64,000 nucleotides of DNA from positions 22,325,223 to 22,389,222 of the forward strand of contig OX463786.1 of the NCBI GenBank assembly GCA_949825025.1, given 5' to 3'. The notes under the pieces were generated by a model, which was given only the letters and a program-made list of their open reading frames with translations, was not told the DNA's origin and ran no database searches. Origin of the DNA: Siphlonurus alternatus. Taxonomy: Eukaryota; Arthropoda; Insecta; Ephemeroptera; Siphlonuridae. Position numbers and translations under genes: made by a program. Below are positions 56,263 through 64,000 of this stretch, in pieces. Each line of letters starts with the position of its first letter. Position 1 is the stretch's first letter.

Positions 56263-57039
56263 CATATTTGAACTATTTTACTCAGATTTATTTTATGTCA
56301 AATCAAATTCATTCAATCTGTTTTTCTACACAAATTTTTATTATAATGTGTCGTATTTGGGCCATTTTCTGCGAAGTTGATTTATAATAACTTTTCAAGA
56401 ATTAATCCGACCATACTAAATTAGGTTTCCATCGTTTTCTGAGGCTAAGAAGGTTAATTAGAGCAAAGAAATTAAATGAATTATCTGTGTATTTGGCAAG
56501 TCTCGTACATTTTAAATATACATGATTAATAAAAAGTTCTTTTTTAGCTGAAACCGCATGATAGAAGCAAAACTTGACATCTTTAATTCAACCATATGCA
56601 CTGCACATGCTAGGAATATTGTCTATAATATTTTTTTTTTATATATATTACATGATATTGTATCAGCCAGGGATATAGTTTCCCTGTCGGCCGCTACAGA
56701 ATAAAGACACTGTTCTTCAAGATTTTAATAAACAGAAATTATAAGTTTAACATCAACAAATTTGCAAATAAACATTTTAATTGCTATTTCGCTCATTATA
56801 TCAGAAACTAATTATATTCAAAAGAAAGTGAGACAAAAGAAAATTCATGAATAACGAAACTAAATTTGATGGTTGTGCGGTAAATTAACTTGAAATTAAA
56901 CTCATTAATTAAATTCAGTAAACAATGTGTTGAACAAAAAATAATGATAAAAAAATAATTTTGTTTTTATTCAATTTTATGAAAGTATACAATTAATTCT
57001 GTTATTATAGTTACAATATTATTTAGTTGTAATTATACA
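56263..57039. other. AT-rich stretch, no gene recognised
   Basis: No supported feature; GTTTCCCTGTCGGCCGCTAC near 56670 is locally GC-rich. Confidence 0.4.
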
Positions 57040-57185
57040 AAACTGAGGTTTCCGTGGTTTCCTTAGTCACAACCAGGTGAATGCCGGAATGGATTGCTCT
57101 AGGGTTTCGCCACCTCAATTTGGAAGAGGCTACAAAACCCATAAGTAATATGCTAAAGCCGGGAAGTTAAATTCAGTCACTCGTG
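57040..57185 (+). mobile_element. SINE core with variant 3' end
   Basis: AACTGAGGTTTCCGTGGTTT, CCTTAGTCACAACCAGGTGA, ATGCCGGAATGGATTGC, CTACAAAACCC, AAGCCGGGAAGTTAAATTC. The head is missing. Confidence 0.65.
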
Positions 57186-57189
57186 TCAA

Positions 57190-57977
57190 ACACTTGTGAA
57201 CACCGATCAGCTGTTTTTTTTATTTCCATTTGATTAACATGTAAACCTTAGCAGACACAAAAATTGTCATTTTTTTTTTTTTTTTTTTTATTTTGAGAGA
57301 GACAAATTTATTATCTAAGAGCCCCAAAAAAATTTAAAAGCAATTATTCGAGACGATATTGTGGCTTTTAGGTACTAAAATCTGTCTCTCAAAATAATTT
57401 CAGAATTAACAGTAAAGAAGGTTTTCTGACGAGGGTTCATTATAATAAATGGTAATTGAATCTTACCGGACTGTTTCCACTCGTCGATTTTGTTGTAGTA
57501 CGTCGAGAAACTTGAGCACTGAATTATAATGTTAATGTTTTTATTATTATCACTACACTTCAGGTGCACCTGTTTTCTTTATTAGCTTTCGGGAATCATC
57601 TGTTCCCTTCCTCGGATAAATCGAGACTAATGATTTCAAAAATTATGTTTACTGCGTTGAAATTATGTTTTCATAAATACATAATTTTTGAAATCATATT
57701 AGTCTCGATTTATCCGAAGAAGGGAACAGATGATTCCCGAAAGCTAATAAAGAAAACAGGTGCACCTGAAGTGTATAGTGATAATAATAAAAACATTAAA
57801 ATTATAATTCAGTGCTCAAGTTTCTCGACGTACTACAACAAAATCGACGAGTGGAAACAGTCCGGTAAGATTCAATTACCATTTATAAAATTTCAGAATT
57901 GTTGTGTGGTTACTAAGGTTAACATGTTAATAAAATTGAACTTAAAAAACAGCTGATCGGTGTTCTCTTTCCCTTAA
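57190..57977. mobile_element. FB-F copy F4, interrupted
   Basis: Left arm CACCGATCAGCTGTTTTTTT..AGTCTGTCTCTC-type blocks to AATTTCAGAATT (57407), then, after the insert, GGTTAACATGTTAATAAAAT to CAGCTGATCGGTGTTCTC and TTAA at 57974. Confidence 0.75.
57408..57888. mobile_element. Inverted-duplicated retroelement insert with 12-bp target duplications
   Basis: AATTTCAGAATT precedes (57396-57407) and follows (57889-57900). Inside, about 207 bp (57445-57651) are repeated in reverse at 57674-57886 with few differences, around a 22-bp spacer. The arms hold CCGAAGAAGGGAACAGATGA and TTCCCGAAAGC, a hairpin plus GAAAG reminiscent of Penelope-like element ends; that assignment is uncertain. A 40-bp single-copy lead (AAGGTTTTCTGACGAGGG) lies at the left and recurs at 11393. 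Confidence 0.75.
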
Positions 57978-58263
57978 AGAATAAAATCCGTATTTTTTTC
58001 TGGAGCAAATGCCGCTCAAGTTTTTCAAAGAACTTAAAAGGACGATATTTTTAATGTAAAGCAGGATATAATTACGACAATCTATATTAAACATCGCTCA
58101 CGGACATAACTGTTCTGATAGACGTACGGGATTCAACTCTCCCTTTCTATAAGCACCCGACAAATTTTACCTAAACGAATTTTTTGTAGTATATTTGGAT
58201 CTCCAGTAATGTATCTGTCTTTTTCATATTATTGTTTTTCTCTCAGAACATCTGTTCATAAAG
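57978..58263. other. Nothing recognised
   Basis: Short non-repetitive stretch between FB-F and MITE-A. Confidence 0.35.
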
Positions 58264-58512
58264 TCTAGTTGAAAAATTGCATCTTCAACTCATCCTTAAC
58301 ACGTCTAAACTTAATCTTTTTACCTCTAAAACACATATTTTTTCCTCTTCACTCAAAGTGAGGATGAAATGAAGACAATATTTTTAACAATATATGTTCA
58401 AGAAGAAAGAAAAATTACATATTTTCGCCTTTTTCCTTTTAAAATGTTGCAGAATAAGAGGAAATTAGACGAGAGGAGAGCTTAATAATAACAAATGAAA
58501 GATGAAATTCAA
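58264..58512 (-). mobile_element. MITE-A copy
   Basis: CTAGTTGAAAAATTGCATC to GATGAAATTCAAAC; the terminal CTCGGG is lost. Confidence 0.8.
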
Positions 58513-59029
58513 ACAAGAAAATTCGTAAATTAAAGTGACGGAAAGGATCGAGTTCTTTTTGTTAATTTTGTGATAATTGCTTCACTTTCTTCTCTGTGCA
58601 CGTGCAATTAACAAATTGTAACGAGCGTAAATTATCAGCCAAATCTGGTGCATGGCATCATTTCAATATTTGAGAAACAAGAATAAGTAGCACCTTTTCA
58701 CTTCATTGTTTGTGCTTATTTTTACAATTAACATATTTAACAATATAATTACTGAATACCCTGTGTTAAAAGTTAAGCTTTTAAGATTAAATATGATACA
58801 TTACTATTTAAAAAGAAATAAAATATAAAATAATTTTGTTAACAAAAATCATTATAAATAAATTATTTGTTTAAAAAAAAAGCATATTATATCCATAATC
58901 AGGATAAACATTTAAAACAAAAAGGCCTTACTTTTATATACATCACCACCTCAATGCGGATTTAAAAGTCAATTTGTGTCCTGATTGGCTTTCAGTAACA
59001 CAAAAATAGGCGGTTTAGTTAATATTTAC
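58513..59029. other. AT-rich stretch, no gene recognised
   Basis: No coding or repeat signal recognised. Confidence 0.4.
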
Positions 59030-59280
59030 AACAGAACTCCCATGTTAAATTAGTCATTGTAACAGAACTCTCATGTTAAATTAGTCAAATTCAAAAATTC
59101 ATAACACAAAATACATATCGAATTTGTATACCTGATATTTTTAGCTATGCTAATAATTTCTGATAAATGATTAGGTATGTAGAGGAAAGCCATTAAATAT
59201 TTTTATTTATAATTTGTTTTAACATTGGGCGTGTTATATAAATTCAGACCTCTTTCAAAAATCTTGTATGTATTTATTAC
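59030..59280 (+). repeat. FB-I-related copy with a 31-bp duplication
   Basis: AACAGAACTCCCATGTTAAA then TTAGTCA occurs at 59030 and 59061. TTTGTATACCTGATATTT and AACATTGGGCGTGTTAT match 6505-6600. Confidence 0.6.
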
Positions 59281-59378
59281 TAAAAAATAATGCATTATGT
59301 GAAACATGAACTGTACAGTTTAGAAATGGGACTTTGTCTTTTTATTATTTGAGGTTAGTGTTAGGGTAAAATATTCTC

Positions 59379-59774
59379 CCCAGTTGAAATATATTAATTA
59401 AATCAAATATTTTAACGTCTATTCTTGTCTCTTTGCTCCTATATAATATGTTGTAACATATCCGAGGAAAAAATACGAACCTTCTTTCTGTTATAGAGCA
59501 TGACATTTTAGAAATAATGGCACGATTCACGAAGCAGTTAACCACGTTTAACTAAGGTGGTTTAACACGTAAAACAGGTATAGTTAAACGTGGTTAGAAA
59601 CCTGGTTAACTACCAATTTATCAGAATAAAATTATTATTATTATTATTACTTCGTGAATAGCACTCATATTGTCTCAATTTTGCACAAAAAGCGAAAAAT
59701 ATGTTGTTGTTTTTTGGTATACAAAAAGACGCAATAAGATTATATCGAAGTGATGGCGTAATTTTTCAACTATC
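59379..59774 (+). mobile_element. MITE-A copy split by FB-H
   Basis: CCCAGTTGAAATATATTAAT to TTAGAAATAAT, then after the insert ATTGTCTCAATTTTG to GTAATTTTTCAACTA. Strongly diverged. Confidence 0.65.
59519..59666. mobile_element. FB-H copy H3, nested in MITE-A
   Basis: GGCACGATTCACGAAGCAGT at the left, CTTCGTGAATAGCACTC at the right. The insertion point within MITE-A is the same as for the copy at 48095. An ATT run lies near the right end. Confidence 0.78.
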
Positions 59775-60166
59775 TCGATCGATCAAGTTAAATAATAACT
59801 GTTACTATAATCTGCACTAAATCGCCTGTTAAAACGTTATAATTAAGTAAAATCTACACTAAATGTTAAAACGTTATATAAGTCGTTCACAAAGCGAAAG
59901 TTGATAAAATGAATTCGTAGTCTGATAAATTTAGTTCACATAAAAACGCGTAATATCAGATTTTATAATTGTGTTGTTACGGTGTGCTTTTTATTTATTT
60001 ATAAAATTAACTGATCTGATTGTTTTCTTGGTCAATGTTAATTAATTAGGTCAATTATCAAAGTATATACGGTACATCTGTGGTCAATTAATTAAATTGT
60101 TATAAAATGTTACGCTGCAAAAATTTTACGATTTTAATTTTTTATCGAGCTGCATGGCAATATTTT
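59775..60166. other. No gene; small direct duplication
   Basis: ATCTGCACTAAATCGCCTGT..AAAACGTTATA and ATCTACACTAAAT..GTTAAAACGTTATA lie side by side (about 59810-59880). Confidence 0.4.
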
Positions 60167-60412
60167 CCGGGGTTGAAATTTAACATTTTATTTACTCGTC
60201 CCTTTTCCTCTTATTTTGCATCACTTTAGAGGAAAAAAGACGAGATCACGTCTTCTTTCCTCTCATTGGGAATAAAATGTTAAAAATTTATCTTCATTTC
60301 ATCCTCACTTTGAGCGAAGAGAAATAAGATGTGTTTTAGAGGTAAAATGTTATGAGATTAGGTTTATACGTGCAAAGGATGAATTTGAAGACTCAATACT
60401 TCAACTATAAGG
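60167..60412 (+). mobile_element. MITE-A copy, full length
   Basis: CCGGGGTTGAAATTTAACAT to ACTTCAACTATAAGG. Confidence 0.82.
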
Positions 60413-60459
60413 AAATTTGTGCTCTAAACTTAGCAAATACATCTCAGTATTTACATATA

Positions 60460-60505
60460 ACTGAGGGAAACGTGGAAACCTCAGTGAAGATGGTCACTGT
60501 CTTTT
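60460..60505 (-). mobile_element. SINE core fragment
   Basis: AACTGAGGGAAACGTGGAAA, CCTCAGTGAAGATGGTCACTG. Only the hairpin remains. Confidence 0.55.
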
Positions 60506-60528
60506 ATTAGTGAATGAATGAATTAATA

Positions 60529-60801
60529 AATAAAAAATAGTTTTAGAAGTGCACGTCTTTTGGAAGATAGTTCTGCCTATCAGACAGTTAAAATTTATAA
60601 CTTTTTACCATCGTGTCTGAGAGATCAGTTGCCTGTCGATATATTTTCTAGTGTGATTTTCTAAATATTTATAAGTACATAATAAATATTAACTATAATA
60701 TCTTGTTAGTAGCTGTTATTGTTATATGTGTTGTAAAGTGTTTGTTATATTTTGTAAAATAACGTAACCCATGTTGTACTTGTGCAGGCAGTGATTAAAT
60801 A
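60529..60801 (+). mobile_element. 5'-truncated LINE end with 16-bp target duplications
   Basis: AATGAATGAATTAATA flanks it at 60513-60528 and 60802-60817. The body starts with a coding end (SSAYQTVKIYNFLPSCLRDQLP, stop at 60664) equivalent to residues about 145-167 of the LINE fragment at 16107. It then has untranslated sequence with GTAACCCATGTTGTAC and an AT-rich tail. Confidence 0.82.
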
Positions 60802-61132
60802 AATGAATGAATTAATACTTCATTAATTTCTTAATATTTTCATTGTTTATGTTGTGATCATTAATGCGTTTCAACTGTTTCATTTTACAACAAACGTCTA
60901 GTAATAAAAAGTGACTTTTGACTGCAAACTGTACGTCGGGTTCAATGCTTTTCAAAACCACAGAGTATTAACAAGAAACGTTACACTTTGTAGATAATGC
61001 TACTGCATGTAAGGAAGCAAACTCTGTACCGTGGCACGCTACAATGTCGGGGACTTTATTGCAATTGCCTGCAAGAAATATTTGTATTGCCTATATTTGG
61101 ATAGAAAATCTTGAGATATATTTTGTCAATTT

Positions 61133-61357
61133 CCCGAGTTGAAATAAATTTCATCTTTTACTTTCTTCGCTATTAAAGCTCTCCTCTCGTCTTATTTCCT
61201 TTTATTTTTGACCATTTTAGAGGAAAAAAGAGGGAAAAAGGATGAGATCACGTCTTTTTTTTTCTTATTGAACATAAAATGTTAGAAATATTGTCTGCAT
61301 TTCATCCTCACTTTGAAGGAAGAGGAAATAAGATATGTTTTAGAGGTAAAAAGATTT
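61133..61357 (+). mobile_element. MITE-A copy, 3' end missing
   Basis: CCCGAGTTGAAATAAATTTC to TTTTAGAGGTAAAAAGATTT; repeat K follows at once, apparently replacing the end. Confidence 0.82.
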
Positions 61358-61359
61358 AA

Positions 61360-61475
61360 ATCGAGATGCAAGACGCTGTGACGTCATAGTCATGCAAAAA
61401 GTCTTTTCTCTTGATTCTGAAAGGGTTGAAAAATAAACATTGACATTGATGACTCAAGTTCATCTACAGTAAAAC
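61360..61475. repeat. Repeat K, third copy
   Basis: AAATCGAGATGCAAGACGCT, GTGACGTCATAGTCATGCAA, then GACTCAAGTTCA. Confidence 0.55.
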
Positions 61476-61484
61476 AAGTATACG

Positions 61485-61600
61485 CTTGACTATGGCGCCA
61501 CATACGTCGTCTAGCCATACCGACGTCCCCTATCTTAGCCATGTTATTAAATCCAAGATGGCCGCCGCGCCTAGTCCAATCCACACGTAAACTAAAATCT
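61485..61600. promoter_or_regulatory. GC-richer island with YY1-like motif
   Basis: CAAGATGGCCGCC (61554-61566) resembles the YY1 site often found at transcription starts. GGCGCCACATACGTCG and CGACGTCCCC lie upstream. The minus-strand 78-codon frame across it is unsupported. Confidence 0.25.
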
Positions 61601-62436
61601 GTTATAAAAAAAATAGTAAGAAACATGTAATTTGTTTATTTTTTTAGCGATTTAGTAATTATCATACATTTATTTATTATTTAAGTATTGACCAAATCTT
61701 AAGCCTATGTTACACGACACATTAATCAGAAAAAATTAAACTCTATTAAAAACAATAAAAATCTTATTAAAACGTGAATAAAAGAATTATTTTTCCAAAA
61801 AAATTTTTTGTAAGGAATGGATGATAGTCACGGCCTTGTGATAATATATCTAGTGTTATATTTTGGTTGGTTTATGTAAATTATATATCAAGCGCTACTT
61901 TTGATTGTATTAATATGTTTTTGAAAATATAAGGCGTTATTTGTGTCGTATAATTATGTTGATCTCACTGTCAGCACAAAACCTTTTTGTATATTGTTGT
62001 GATATTGCAAGAACCAGATATTTTTAAATTAGTTTGAAGACAGAAACTCATAGCATTCCACGTGTATTAATCTTCAGTTAAAATTATTTTTACGATGATA
62101 TAATGACAAAAATTTAAAATATTATAAGTAATACAAGTATTATAATTATACTTGACATTTCATTACATATAATTTCTTTCTTATTTTTGTAACCTTGAAA
62201 TATTAATCAATAAAAAATAACAAATGTAAAATGATGAAAATATATTTTTTCTTATTTTTATTAGAACAGGTATAAGCAATAATATAATAGCATAGTGTAA
62301 ATATAAGTAACTAAAGTAAGTAATATAAAATAGCAATATATGTGTAGAATTAAATTTTAAAAAATGCCACAATTCACGCTTAATTTGCCACCTTTTGAGT
62401 AAAATTGGAACTATATCGTTGTAATTCATGCTATTG
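61601..62436. other. AT-rich stretch, no gene recognised
   Basis: A minus-strand 95-codon frame (62181-62468) has hydrophobic runs but no recognisable domain or codon bias. Confidence 0.4.
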
Positions 62437-62450
62437 TCACTAGGTGGCAG
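62437..62450 (+). promoter_or_regulatory. CTCF-like site
   Basis: TCACTAGGTGGCAG fits the animal CTCF core (CACTAGGTGGCAG) closely. An inverted half GCCACCTTTTGAG lies about 60 bp upstream. Confidence 0.35.
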
Positions 62451-62869
62451 AACAATACAGAGTGTCAAATTTCAATAAATTGTTTATAATTAGCAGATAT
62501 TGTTTAATTTTTCCTCTTTATCATACTATATTATACATTAATTAATTGTGTGTATTTCATTATACGTATTTAAAAAAAAAATCCACTTTTTCTTGCAAGC
62601 AACTTGTGCTCGGAAGAACCTCTGCTTATCATGCTAAGCTTATGACATGCAGGCGCGCAGCATTTATTAATTTTTTACTGAAGAAAATTAATATGTATTA
62701 TATTTCATATAGTTAACTTTTAATAATTTACAAGCTATATAGGAGGAGGGGGCATTTTACAATGAAAAATTATTTATAATTGGTATGAATTATCATTTTA
62801 GTTGGTTTCATATTATACAATACATAAAATATATTCCTGAAGCAAATACAGACTTTGCTTATATTATTT
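62451..62869. other. No gene recognised
   Basis: No supported feature. Confidence 0.4.
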
Positions 62870-62946
62870 AATAAGATGTGTTTTAGAGGTAAAATTATTA
62901 AGTTTAGACGGGTAAAGGATGAGTTGAAGACGTAATTTTTCAACTA
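62870..62946 (+). mobile_element. MITE-A 3'-end fragment
   Basis: AATAAGATGTGTTTTAGAGG, GATGAGTTGAAGACGTAATT, TTTCAACTA. Confidence 0.7.
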
Positions 62947-63194
62947 AATATACATATACATTTATGCGTCAAATCAAATTCGAACACACCCAAAATAAAT
63001 GAACCGGCCCAGTACAATGAAAAGACATCAAAAATTAAATATGTAATCTTCTAGTTAAAATAATAACATGCGACACGCATATGTTTTATTATTTTTATAT
63101 CAACAGATCGGGCAAAATGGACACCACGCACTTTACCCCTGCTTTGTTTGTAGACGTTACCACGCAGTCTATGGAGGCGTGGTGAACCAAAACT

Positions 63195-63470
63195 ATAATT
63201 TTCAAATTCAAAATCTTTTATTAATTCCATTTTTTCTTACAATCATATTATCATGTACATGATATATGTTTAAGGATTATAGGACAAGTCAATACTAAAA
63301 CTAAGTAAACAATAATAATAATTATGTTATTTTGATAGACTGGGTGCTACATCTCTTAAAATTACAAATGTGCATCTCCCTGTCTATTGAAGCTGCAGCA
63401 AGTGAGGCAGGAGGAAAGTTCGTGCTAACAAGAGGTGTACATTAAGAATAATAAAATCAATGAAAAACCT
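63195..63470 (-). mobile_element. LINE 3' end, antisense
   Basis: Minus strand ends TATCATGTACATGATA (hairpin), ATTAATAAAAGATTTTGAAT and TTGAAA. The tail resembles family N; upstream no coding part is clear. Confidence 0.5.
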
Positions 63471-64000
63471 ATATACTGTATGAATTCTTTTGTGTTTTAG
63501 GGTTTTAAACGGTGAGAAAATATGACCATATAATTTGATGTCCTGCATTCAGATTTGCATTGAAAAATAACTTTAAATAACGCGGTTTCTCTAGGGTTAT
63601 AGCGTTGTAAATGATGAAAGTCTGATTTAGCCACAGGGAGTTTTAAGTATCATATTTTTACATTTTATTTGATTGTGTATGTTCATGTAAATAGAGGTGT
63701 AAATAATTTGTAAATAAAAAATTAAAAAAAAATAGTAAATAATTGAAATAATAAATTAAATTGTGTATCTTAATTAAATCTAAATTTATATAATGGTCAT
63801 TCAATTATCACATCTATTATATAGTATGATCAAAGCATATTTTAAAATATTTTTTTAGTTCCTGAGGTATGTACATATTATACAATACATTTTTTTGTAG
63901 GATTTCAATATTAAAATAAATTACATTTTTGTACTCCTAAATGTTGTGCGTAGTTAATAAAAAAAATTCTCCGTGTTTTTAGTCTCAAAGAAATGTTCCA
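63471..64000. other. AT-rich stretch, no gene recognised
   Basis: Nothing supported up to the window end. Confidence 0.4.

Noticed and set aside
57564..57956. 130-codon frame across the inverted duplication
   Set aside because: It reads from one arm through the spacer into the other arm and out into FB-F; no single gene would have this structure.
61390..61626. Minus-strand 78-codon frame
   Set aside because: It overlaps repeat K and a motif-rich island, with no splice context or recognisable domain.
62181..62468. Minus-strand 95-codon hydrophobic frame
   Set aside because: AT-rich random sequence gives Leu/Ile/Phe/Tyr-rich frames easily; no domain or start context was found.

Overview
The window is AT-rich eukaryotic DNA, most likely from an insect or other arthropod. 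The evidence is a Ty3/gypsy-type LTR retrotransposon with animal-style coding regions, 5'-truncated LINE tails, SINEs with 5S rRNA-like or tRNA-like heads, and dozens of short hairpin-forming elements. I cannot name the species or order. No bacterial features (operons, ribosome binding sites) are present, and no complete host gene is visible. All repeat family names used here (MITE-A, FB-C and so on) are mine, local to this window, and come from comparing the window with itself.

Layout. Positions 1-28788 are intronic or intergenic DNA packed with short mobile elements: MITE-A, MITE-B, long palindromes FB-C and FB-F, the tiny palindrome FB-D, SINEs and LINE ends. The best host-gene trace is at 7284-7388 on the minus strand: an exon-like segment with a start codon, a signal peptide, a dibasic site and a good splice donor, squeezed between two mobile elements. 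Positions 28789-36240 are one intact LTR retrotransposon: 463-bp LTRs that read identical, a primer site, gag, a -1 frameshift signal (CCCAAAC, 5-nt spacer, GC-rich stem-loop), a full pol (protease, reverse transcriptase, RNase H, integrase with a GPY module), a third 130-residue reading frame with an internal duplication, a polypurine tract, and a possible 4-bp target duplication. Positions 36241-64000 return to AT-rich DNA with more copies of the same families, an (AT)n and a long (CT)n microsatellite, an inverted-duplicated insert at 57408-57888 with 12-bp target duplications, and a LINE end at 60529-60801 with 16-bp target duplications.

How the parts relate. Gag and Gag-Pol of the LTR element are probably made from one RNA by frameshifting. 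The third frame lies where an env gene would be but does not look like an envelope. Nested insertions give an order: FB-F and FB-H landed in MITE-A copies, FB-C in a MITE-B copy and the inverted-duplicate insert in an FB-F copy, while the LTR element, with identical LTRs, is the youngest datable insertion. The SINEs are notable because a 5S-headed and a tRNA-headed type share one conserved hairpin core. The less certain regulatory candidates are islands with kB, octamer, ETS, YY1-like and CTCF-like motifs, and a strong excess of the octamer TGACGTCA, part of it carried by the repeats.
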